Shown here in pieces: positions 44,029 through 51,232 of a stretch of DNA of 64,000 bases. The notes beneath the pieces were generated by a model. The model made no database searches, was not told where the DNA came from, and saw only the letters and a list, made by a program, of their open reading frames with translations. The stretch covers positions 1-64,000 of the forward strand of contig NZ_SOAG01000007.1 of the NCBI RefSeq assembly GCF_004364575.1. The letters run 5' to 3'. Within the stretch, counting starts at the first letter, position 1, and every line of letters begins with the position of its first letter. Origin of the DNA: Myroides indicus. Lineage in GTDB: Bacteria; Bacteroidota; Bacteroidia; Flavobacteriales; Flavobacteriaceae. Position numbers and translations under genes: made by a program.

Positions 44029-44997
44029 ATGACGAAAAATTCCTTTTATATAAAACCTTTTCTATTGTTTGCTTTAATTATTTTAGCATTCTTTTCGGTC
44101 TTTATAGGAGTAAGGGATATATCATTAAGTGATATACATCAATTAAACGAAGATGACATGTTAGTTATTGCGGTTAGTCGAATTCCACGGCTAATTTCCA
44201 TCTTGATTGCAGGCATTGGAATGAGTATTTCTGGTCTTATAGTACAACAGATTGCGTTGAACAAATTTGTATCGCCCACTACGATGGGTACACTGGATGC
44301 CACTAAACTAGGAATTCTTCTTAGTATTATTATATTTCCATCAGCAAGTATGTTTACTAAAATGGGATTTTCTTTTACGATTGCACTTCTTGCAAGTATT
44401 ATTTTTTTAAAAACTGCTTCTCAAATAAAATATAGAAGCTTGATTTTTGTTCCACTTATCGGAATCGTTTTTGGTAATATTATTAGCGCTATTGCCACTT
44501 ATTTTGCATACAAATACAATATTGTACAAAATATGGAGAGCTGGCTTATCGGAGATTTTTCTTATATCATTAAAGGTAATTATGAAATACTATACTTAGC
44601 AATTCCGGTAGTAATTATCAGCTATATCTATGCTAACAAATTTACTATTGTTGGTTTAGGTGAAGATACGGCAAAAAGTTTAGGATTAAATCATAAACAA
44701 ATTGTTTATCTGGGACTTTTATTGATTTCTATCACCGCTACAGTAGTTGTTTTAACTGCCGGAGTTATTCCATTTTTAGGACTTATTATTCCAAATATCG
44801 TTAGTCTCTTGTTTGGCGATAATTTAAAAAAGACACTTCCTTATACAGCTTTATTAGGTGCTATTTTTTTATTAATCTGCGATATGATCAGTCGGGTTGT
44901 AATATATCCTTATGAAATTCCAATAGGACTAACTGTCAGCATTATTGGGGGTATTATATTTTTAATATTAGTTTTAAAAAAAGTGAAATATGTTTAA
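44029..44997 (+). CDS. Ferric-siderophore ABC permease 1 (FecCD family)
   Basis: A 322-residue inner-membrane permease with about nine hydrophobic segments. FecCD-family hallmarks are RIPRLISILIAGIGMSISGLIVQ (about residue 50), GLGEDTAKSLGLNHKQIVYLG (about 208, the BtuC/FhuB coupling loop) and VIPFLGLIIPNIV (about 247). The sequence is closest in style to the YclN/FatD/VctD subgroup of catecholate-siderophore importers. First gene of a four-gene operon; its stop overlaps the second permease start by 8 bases. Confidence 0.88.
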   Translation: MTKNSFYIKPFLLFALIILAFFSVFIGVRDISLSDIHQLNEDDMLVIAVSRIPRLISILIAGIGMSISGLIVQQIALNKFVSPTTMGTLDATKLGILLSIIIFPSASMFTKMGFSFTIALLASIIFLKTASQIKYRSLIFVPLIGIVFGNIISAIATYFAYKYNIVQNMESWLIGDFSYIIKGNYEILYLAIPVVIISYIYANKFTIVGLGEDTAKSLGLNHKQIVYLGLLLISITATVVVLTAGVIPFLGLIIPNIVSLLFGDNLKKTLPYTALLGAIFLLICDMISRVVIYPYEIPIGLTVSIIGGIIFLILVLKKVKYV

Positions 44998-45940
44998 AAA
45001 CAAAATTTCCCTTGTCATGGCAGCTTTGCTGATACTGTGCATAAGCATATATATGTTCACTTTTACGGGTAAAAATTTAGATTTTGTATTACCGCGACGA
45101 GGATACAAAATATGGGCAATGATTCTTATTTCATGCGCTATAGCCTATTCTTCTGTCGTGTTTCAAACTATTTCATCTAATCGCATATTAACGCCCTCTA
45201 TAATGGGGTTTGACAGTTTTTACTTATTAATTCAATCTGTATTAGTATATATCTATGGCGACAAAACCTTCCAAGTACTTTCCAGCAGTAGCAATTTTGC
45301 TTTATCAGTTGGTTTAATGCTCCTATTTTCTATAATAATGTACATTTTCGTATTTAAAAAAGAAACAAAAAGCATTTACATCCTATTACTAGTCGGACTA
45401 TTGTTAGGAACACTTTTCAGAAGTATTTCTTCGTTTATTGCCATATTATTAGACCCCAATGAATTCTTAGTTGTACAAGCTTCTATGTTTGCTAGTTTTG
45501 AAAATATAAAAATAAACCTCCTCGGAATAGCTACCGTTGTTTTAATTGGGGCAATGTTTTTGGGATTCCGTTATTTCCGCCCACTTGATGTCGTAAACCT
45601 AGGCCGTGAAAACGCCATTAGTTTGGGGGTAAACTACAATAAATTGGTACGTAATAACCTAATGCTAATTTCCGTTATGGTTGCCGTATCCACAGCTTTG
45701 GTTGGACCAATTACCTTTCTTGGATTGTTGGTTGCCAACTTGAGCTATGAACTCTTTAAGAGTATAAAACACAGTCATCTTATTTTTGGATGTTGTTTAC
45801 TAACTTCTGTAGTAATAATCGGCGGACAATATCTGGTAGAACATCTTTTTAACATGTCTACCACGATTAGCATCATCATCAACTTTGTTGGTGGGATATA
45901 TTTTATCTATATATTACTAAAATCGAATAAAAAATCATGA
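44990..45940 (+). CDS. Ferric-siderophore ABC permease 2 (FecCD family)
   Basis: A 316-residue partner permease. It has RILTPSIMGFDSFYLLIQS near residue 65, the coupling loop NLGRENAISLGVNYNKLVRNNL near 205 and GPITFLGLLVANLSYELF near 240. About nine membrane helices. It pairs with the preceding permease as a heterodimer (YclO/FatC-like). It starts within the first permease gene and ends with a 4-base overlap (ATGA) into the ATPase gene, so all three are translationally coupled. Confidence 0.88.
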   Translation: MFKNKISLVMAALLILCISIYMFTFTGKNLDFVLPRRGYKIWAMILISCAIAYSSVVFQTISSNRILTPSIMGFDSFYLLIQSVLVYIYGDKTFQVLSSSSNFALSVGLMLLFSIIMYIFVFKKETKSIYILLLVGLLLGTLFRSISSFIAILLDPNEFLVVQASMFASFENIKINLLGIATVVLIGAMFLGFRYFRPLDVVNLGRENAISLGVNYNKLVRNNLMLISVMVAVSTALVGPITFLGLLVANLSYELFKSIKHSHLIFGCCLLTSVVIIGGQYLVEHLFNMSTTISIIINFVGGIYFIYILLKSNKKS

Positions 45941-46695
45941 TAGAAGTCAAAAATGTATCCAAAACATATGGAGAAAAAGTCATATTAGACGATATTTCAG
46001 TTAGTTTTCCAAAAGGTAAGATTGTCGCCTTAATAGGAGGTAATGGAACAGGAAAAAGTACACTTTTATCTATTATAAGCCGACTAGTCAAAAAAGATGA
46101 AGGAGAAATTAATCTACTCAATCAAGACATTTTTGAAATGACAAATCGAGAATTTGCTAAAAAACTCTCTATTCTCAAACAAACTAATCACCCTAATGTG
46201 CGCCTAACTATACGTGAACTAGTTTCATTTGGTCGTTTTCCACATTCTCAAGGACGCCTCAAAGCCATCGATGAACAAAAAATAGATGAGAGTCTTGATT
46301 TTATGCGGTTGACTGAAATACAGCACAGTTATCTTGACGAACTGAGTGGCGGACAACGTCAACGCGCTTTTTTAGCCATGCTTTTAGTTCAGGATACAGA
46401 CTATATTCTGTTAGATGAACCTTTGAATAATCTGGATTTGCGCCATTCCGTTGATATTATGAAAACGCTCAAAACACTGGCTAATGAATATGGGAAATCT
46501 ATAATCATTGTGGTACATGATATTAATTTTGCTGTATCCTATGCAGATTATATTGTTGCATTAAAAAATCACAAAATTTTATATCACGGTCCTACCGAAG
46601 AGATTATTCAGGAAAAAAAGCTAAAAGATATTTTTGATTTAGATATGAGTATCATCTCCCATAACAATTGTAAATTTTGTATATACTTTAAATAA
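45937..46695 (+). CDS. Ferric-siderophore ABC ATPase
   Basis: A 252-residue ATPase with Walker A GGNGTGKST (about residue 34), Q-loop LKQTNHPNV, signature LSGGQRQRAFLAM (about 135), Walker B YILLDEPLNNLDL and switch VVHDINFAVSYADYIVAL. This is the FepC/FhuC/YclP type. The C-terminus ends NNCKFCIYFK. It energises the two permeases encoded directly upstream. Confidence 0.92.
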   Translation: MIEVKNVSKTYGEKVILDDISVSFPKGKIVALIGGNGTGKSTLLSIISRLVKKDEGEINLLNQDIFEMTNREFAKKLSILKQTNHPNVRLTIRELVSFGRFPHSQGRLKAIDEQKIDESLDFMRLTEIQHSYLDELSGGQRQRAFLAMLLVQDTDYILLDEPLNNLDLRHSVDIMKTLKTLANEYGKSIIIVVHDINFAVSYADYIVALKNHKILYHGPTEEIIQEKKLKDIFDLDMSIISHNNCKFCIYFK

Positions 46696-46704
46696 TAATT
46701 AATT

Positions 46705-47655
46705 ATGAACAAGTCGATTTTAAATGGCTTAGTTGCCATAACTGTGCTAGTTGCATTATCATCGTGCAACAATAAAACCAAAAAAGAGCAAACATCTGAT
46801 AGTGAAACTACCGCAATCTCAATTGATCACTTATCAGGAACAACTGATATAACTCTGAATCCTGAAAACGTTGTAATTCTGCATTACGGAGCACTAGACA
46901 CTTATCGGGAACTTGGGCTTCAATCTCATATAAAAGGGATACCAGCGTCCAATACTCCAGAATACCTTTCTGACTTTACTAAAGAAAAAAGCATTGCAGA
47001 TGTAGGAACGGTCAAAGAAGCTAATCTTGAAAAAGTAAATGCCACCAATCCTGATCTGATTATTATCGGTGGACGAATGGCTGCAAAATATGATGAAATG
47101 AGTAAAGTTGCCCCAACTATAAATTTTGACATTGATACAAAAAATTATTGGGAGTCTTTTAAACATAACCAGCAAATAATTGGCAAACTTTACAAGGTAG
47201 AAGAGAAAGTAGAACAAGTGTTAAAAGACATGGAAGAACGCATTACTGAAATAAAAGAAAAAGCAAGTGGTTCAGAAAAAAAAGCTTTAATTATTTTGAC
47301 CAATGAAGGTCGCATGAGTGCTTATGGAAAAGGTTCCCGGTTTGGGATTATTCACGATGTCTTTGGCATACACCCTGCTGATAGCAATATAGAAGTTTCA
47401 ACGCATGGTCACCCTGTCTCTAATGAATTTATAAAGGAATTAAACCCGGATATTCTCTTTGTCATTGACAGAGGAGCAGCAATCAAAAGAGAAACAGTCG
47501 GATCAAAACAATTTGCTAATCCATTAATAGAAAAAACCAATGCTTATAAAAATAATAAAATCATCTTTTTAAATCCTGAATTATGGTATTTATCAGGCGG
47601 AGGTCTTCAGTCATTTAAAATGATGCTTGATGAAATAGAAAGTGCTATCAATTAA
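46705..47655 (+). CDS. Siderophore-binding lipoprotein (FatB/YclQ-like)
   Basis: A 316-residue solute-binding protein. A lipoprotein signal ends ALSSC (Cys21), followed by NNKTKKEQ with no acidic pair, which suits a periplasm-facing location. The two-lobed fold of cluster A proteins is indicated by ENVVILHYGALDTYRELGL near residue 53, VGTVKEANLEKVNATNPDLIIIGGR near 98 and NPDILFVIDRGAAI near 250. It resembles the petrobactin/anguibactin/vibriobactin group of binding proteins, so a catecholate siderophore or its breakdown product is likely. It starts 9 bases after the ATPase gene; a strong terminator ends the operon. Confidence 0.88.
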   Translation: MNKSILNGLVAITVLVALSSCNNKTKKEQTSDSETTAISIDHLSGTTDITLNPENVVILHYGALDTYRELGLQSHIKGIPASNTPEYLSDFTKEKSIADVGTVKEANLEKVNATNPDLIIIGGRMAAKYDEMSKVAPTINFDIDTKNYWESFKHNQQIIGKLYKVEEKVEQVLKDMEERITEIKEKASGSEKKALIILTNEGRMSAYGKGSRFGIIHDVFGIHPADSNIEVSTHGHPVSNEFIKELNPDILFVIDRGAAIKRETVGSKQFANPLIEKTNAYKNNKIIFLNPELWYLSGGGLQSFKMMLDEIESAIN

Positions 47656-47679
47656 AGCTGATATTATATTTAGAAATAT

Positions 47680-47710
47680 AAAGTAGGCTACCTTTTGGTA
47701 GCCTACTTTG
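47680..47710 (+). terminator. Terminator of siderophore operon
   Basis: AAAGTAGGCTACC (47680-47692) pairs perfectly with GGTAGCCTACTTT (47697-47709) around TTTT. This is a 13-bp stem 24 bases after the stop of the binding-protein gene. Confidence 0.88.
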
Positions 47711-48314
47711 CTTTAATATAAAATTAATTAACAGGAGAAGATTAAGAATAAATACAAAAAATTAAATACAAAAAACAGTGCTAAAGACAATCTATTAACA
47801 CTGTTTTACAAATTAAACAGTAACTTCTTATTCATTTTCCATATTAAATATATTTACTAAATTTTAACATGCTTAAGCAAATGTTTTTAAAAATTCACAT
47901 TTAGTAAATATATTCATGTGCATTTACCTTATTATATACAGTTTTTATTCTTTTTTTTAGAGTCTTCTGATATTATATTGTCCTCAAAAAATGATTCTAT
48001 CTCTAGCCTATGGATAAAAAAAATGAAAATGTTTATTTATTGTTTCAGTTATCTCCACACTTGTTTATCCTAACTATCTAAATTTGTTTTCGAACTAATT
48101 CCTTTTTTTAGAGACTCAAAACCAGAGATTAAGAGTAAAAATCACACGTGGTTTGTGCGATACCACGTGCGATTAAAAAACAAACCAAACAAACATAAAT
48201 AATATAAAAACTCTTTTTCTAGATGGAATACATATATAAAAAGATTGTTTATAATTTATACTATATAAAACTTATTGAAACTATAATCAAATTTGATTAC
48301 GTATTTTACTATCA
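47711..48314. other. Very AT-rich gene-free stretch with several inverted repeats
   Basis: No coding frame is supported. Three inverted repeats stand out. AAAACAGTG/CACTGTTTT (47772-47780 with 47799-47807) is the first, and AATATATTTACTAAA/TTTAGTAAATATATT (47847-47861 with 47900-47914) is the second. The third is CACGTGGT/ACCACGTG (48145-48152 with 48162-48169), which extends outward to ATC and GAT with a mismatch and is followed by TAAAAAA. Their purpose is unknown. Confidence 0.55.
47847..47914. repeat. 15-bp perfect inverted repeat with structured loop
   Basis: The arms 47847-47861 and 47900-47914 are exact complements. The 38-base loop carries ACAT-GCTTAAGC-AA-ATGT, a smaller inverted repeat. 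The element is made almost wholly of A and T. Confidence 0.6.
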
Positions 48315-48923
48315 CTATTCTTGACAAATTTTGATGAGAGCTGCATTAAACACTGCCTGAGCCGGACTATTTTGATAACCTTTCACAATCCCTACAATAT
48401 TTCTTTTGTCCCAAGTTGGATCATGATATCCCAATTCTACCCTCACTCTGTCTAAAATAAAAAACAACGTGTTTTTTTCTAAATCAGTCAAAAATGTATC
48501 GTGATCTATGTCAGAGCGCAACATAAGAAAGCTATAATCTTTACTTAAAATTATATTTAAATATGAATTCATCTTTTCAGAAATATCCAACTGATTATAT
48601 TCCCACTCTGCATTAGTTAAAAATATTCCTGCTTCTTCTGCAGTAATTTTTGTGTAATTAGATAAATTAAGCATTAGGAAAGTATTATTTTGTAAAGCGA
48701 TACTATTTAACAAATTAATCTTGTGCTGCAAAGTTACAGTCCCTATTGGAATTTGATTTTCATATTCTAAGATTATCTGTTCACATATATTATTCAATGT
48801 AACTGAATTTAAAATGGTATTTTGTAGATTTGCTGTATCAGAATAGCTTTCTGAAAGCTGATTGTCCTGACTGCAGCCAATCACCAAAGAAATAATAGCA
48901 AATAAAAAAATGTATTTTTTCAT
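48315..48923 (-). CDS. Hypothetical lipoprotein
   Basis: A 202-residue protein with a lipoprotein signal ending VIGC (Cys17), followed by SQDNQLSESYSD, which is partly acidic and so possibly surface-directed. The mature part is mostly helical (ILNSVTLNNICEQIILEYENQIP, LSKDYSFLMLRSDIDHDTFL) without a domain I recognise. It is monocistronic, bordered by the AT-rich gap on one side and divergent from the AraC-type regulator gene on the other. Confidence 0.6.
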   Translation of the reverse strand: MKKYIFLFAIISLVIGCSQDNQLSESYSDTANLQNTILNSVTLNNICEQIILEYENQIPIGTVTLQHKINLLNSIALQNNTFLMLNLSNYTKITAEEAGIFLTNAEWEYNQLDISEKMNSYLNIILSKDYSFLMLRSDIDHDTFLTDLEKNTLFFILDRVRVELGYHDPTWDKRNIVGIVKGYQNSPAQAVFNAALIKICQE

Positions 48924-49114
48924 AACGTTAGTACGAGTTTGATTTAGTAACTAATCTGTTTTCCGAAATTATACATCTTTTTTCAATTGTAAAAAACATA
49001 TAAGTACGAATTGGTAAATACGTTGCTTGTTTAAATACAACCACCTGATTTACAGAGTATATTTTTTTAAAAATAAAATATAAAACACAAATTCTCCCTC
49101 TTTAAAAGATAAAA

Positions 49115-50845
49115 ATGAAAGCGAAATTGGGTCTTATTTTACTTTTTTTAGCTTGCTTTTATATAAAAGCGCAGAAGATAACTCCTAAAGATAATATTGA
49201 TGATTCTCTAGAAGCTTACTTAAATGTACTTCAAAACACCTCATCTCAGGACAGTTTATATCAAAAAACAGTTGATCATTATTTACAAAAAGCAAAAAAA
49301 GAGGATAACTATGAACATCTCTTTCAGGCTTATATCTATAAAGCTATTATAGAAAAAAACGTAGCAAAAATGCATTTGTACGCAGATAGTTTATTTATTC
49401 TAAACAAGCAATATCCTAATATTGCTAATAAAATTAAAGCTCTTCAAATTAAATCAACCGTTTATTATGTAGAAAAGGATTATCCAAAAATGTTAGAATA
49501 TGAACTAAGCGCATTAAAACTAATTGAGAAAGAAAAATCTCCTTACGAATATTACAAAAGTATCTACAGCATAGGGCAAGTTTACTTTTATATGCAGCAG
49601 TATGCAGATGCTAAAGATAATTTTAAAGATGCCCGAAATTATTTTTCGGCTTTTAAAGATTATAATAATCAAAGAGGTTATTTTAACTCTATTCGGTATG
49701 AAGCCTTGTGTGAATACTACCTCCAAAATTACCAGAATAGCTATAAATTAATACAAAAAGCACTTAATGAAGTGACTATCTTAAAGCACTATGCAAATTT
49801 TGAGAGGGGATATCTGGAACTGGTTTTAGGCATGAATCTTTATCAGCAAAAACAATATAATAAAAGTCTTGAACAACTAAAAGCAGCTCTTCCCACCATT
49901 CAGAAAAACGAAGATTATGCGAACGAAAGTGTTATTTATTATTATACGGGACTTAACTATACTGCTGTAAATAATATTTCTGAATCGATAGAGTATTTTA
50001 AAAAAGTAGATCTTTTATTTCAACAACGCGATTATATTAATTTTGAAGTACTGCCTGCTTATAATTATTTAGTTGAATATTTTAAAGATGTAAATAATAC
50101 AGAACAACAGTTGTATTATACCAACCGACAGCTTTTAGCAAGTGTTCATCTGCAAAAATCTTATAAATCGTTAAGCAGTACTCTACATAAGAAATTGGAT
50201 ATAGAAGGATTACAAGCAGAAAAAGAGCGGTTGGAAAATAACTTAAAGCAAAAAAATAATAGACTGTTTGTCATTTTATGCATAGCTATTCCTGGCTTTC
50301 TTATCTCCTTGTATTTTTGGATATATAACAATAAGAAAAAAAAAGAGTATCACAAACAATATAAGGCATCGGAACAACAAAGGGAAATCGATCGACAAAC
50401 GAGAATCAATCTTAAGACAGTTGAAGATGACAACAAAAAGAAAACTATACCGACAAAAGTCACTAAATCCCGTTCAGTTATAGTTAACAAAGATATTGAA
50501 CAAATGATTTTAAATGAGCTTCAAAAATTTGAAGAACAACATCTCTATCTTGAAAGCAATCTGGATATTTTAAAACTGGCTAAAAGATGGAATACAAATC
50601 GTACTTATCTTTCTAATTGCATCAATAAACACAAGGGAAAAACTTTTTTAGATTATATAAATTCTCTTCGGATCAATTATTTTATGGAAATGATTGAGAA
50701 GAACAAGCATTGGAAATCATACAAAATAAAAGCAATTGCAGAAGAATTAGGTTTTAGTGGAGGTCGAAATTTTTCTGATGTATTTATCAAACAAATGGGA
50801 TTTCCACCTTCTTATTATATACAGCAAAAAGAAAAAGAAAAATAG
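49115..50845 (+). CDS. Membrane-anchored TPR/AraC-type transcriptional regulator
   Basis: A 576-residue protein with four parts. A signal peptide (to about 19, ending IKAQ) is followed by a periplasmic TPR array (about 25-360, e.g. YYKSIYSIGQVYFYMQQYADAKDNF). A coiled linker and one membrane helix come next (about 384-404, LFVILCIAIPGFLISLYFWIY), then a cytosolic AraC-type double helix-turn-helix (about 460-570). The DNA-binding part includes LAKRWNTNRTYLSNCINKHKGKTFLDYINSLRI and IAEELGFSGGRNFSDVF. This architecture senses a periplasmic signal and regulates transcription directly. It lies just upstream of the riboswitch-controlled B12 operon, but a link is not shown. Confidence 0.87.
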   Translation: MKAKLGLILLFLACFYIKAQKITPKDNIDDSLEAYLNVLQNTSSQDSLYQKTVDHYLQKAKKEDNYEHLFQAYIYKAIIEKNVAKMHLYADSLFILNKQYPNIANKIKALQIKSTVYYVEKDYPKMLEYELSALKLIEKEKSPYEYYKSIYSIGQVYFYMQQYADAKDNFKDARNYFSAFKDYNNQRGYFNSIRYEALCEYYLQNYQNSYKLIQKALNEVTILKHYANFERGYLELVLGMNLYQQKQYNKSLEQLKAALPTIQKNEDYANESVIYYYTGLNYTAVNNISESIEYFKKVDLLFQQRDYINFEVLPAYNYLVEYFKDVNNTEQQLYYTNRQLLASVHLQKSYKSLSSTLHKKLDIEGLQAEKERLENNLKQKNNRLFVILCIAIPGFLISLYFWIYNNKKKKEYHKQYKASEQQREIDRQTRINLKTVEDDNKKKTIPTKVTKSRSVIVNKDIEQMILNELQKFEEQHLYLESNLDILKLAKRWNTNRTYLSNCINKHKGKTFLDYINSLRINYFMEMIEKNKHWKSYKIKAIAEELGFSGGRNFSDVFIKQMGFPPSYYIQQKEKEK

Positions 50846-50922
50846 TTTTTTCACACGATTTAAACTGTTTACAAAGTATTGCAGAACAACCAATCAAAAA
50901 CTGCTTTTATACTTTTTTTATT

Positions 50923-50930
50923 TATCTTTG
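50923..50930 (+). promoter_or_regulatory. Possible -7 promoter box of the B12 operon
   Basis: TATCTTTG fits TAnnTTTG and lies 18 bases before the first base of the cobalamin riboswitch. No TTG occurs 17-23 bases upstream, so the promoter is incomplete by the consensus or depends on an activator. Confidence 0.45.
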
Positions 50931-50948
50931 CCTGTAAAATATCAGCAC

Positions 50949-51108
50949 ATAAATCGGTTAATAATAATTTATTAAAAAGGGAATCAGGTGTAAATCCTGA
51001 ACAGACCCGCTGCTGTAAGCTCTAAGTAAAAGCAACAAACCTTGCTGTCCACTGTTAATACGGGAAGGACGTTTGTTGTTGAGTAAGTCAGAATACCTGC
51101 CGATTTAT
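50949..51108 (+). promoter_or_regulatory. Cobalamin riboswitch (aptamer)
   Basis: The core of the B12 aptamer is unmistakable: GGGAATCAGGTGTAAATCC (50979-50997), ACAGACCCGCTGCTGTAAGC (51001-51020), GTCCACTG...CGGGAAGGAC (51047-51070) and the B12 box AGTCAGAATACCTGCC near 51086-51101. The closing helix P1 is ATAAATCGG (50949-50957) with CCGATTTAT (51100-51108). CAACAAAC (51033-51040) pairs with GTTTGTTG (51071-51078) inside. It senses adenosyl- or another cobalamin and normally represses B12 uptake genes. It precedes the BtuB-like receptor by 124 bases. Confidence 0.95.
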
Positions 51109-51232
51109 AACAGTTTGATGCTTTCGGGTATAAGGCAAAAGACGCGCAAAACCATTCGGTTGCAGACAAAGGTCATTCGCGTTTGTATTTTACACTCTAT
51201 CAAGCATCCAAGCTTGTGCGCTAACAAACGTC
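51109..51232 (+). promoter_or_regulatory. Putative expression platform of the cobalamin riboswitch
   Basis: The ten bases directly before the start codon, AACAAACGTC (51223-51232), are exactly complementary to aptamer bases 51068-51077 and, in part (51224-51230), to CGTTTGT at 51180-51186. The latter segment overlaps CGCGT (51178-51182), which instead can pair with ACGCG (51132-51136). CAAGC/GCTTG (51201-51205 with 51212-51216) forms a hairpin in the intervening loop. These mutually exclusive pairings suggest control of translation start rather than termination, since no T-run follows. Confidence 0.6.

Noticed and set aside
47711..48314. AT-rich spacer as a replication origin
   Set aside because: No cluster of DnaA boxes (TTATCCACA type) was found, and no dnaA, dnaN or gidA-type gene is near.
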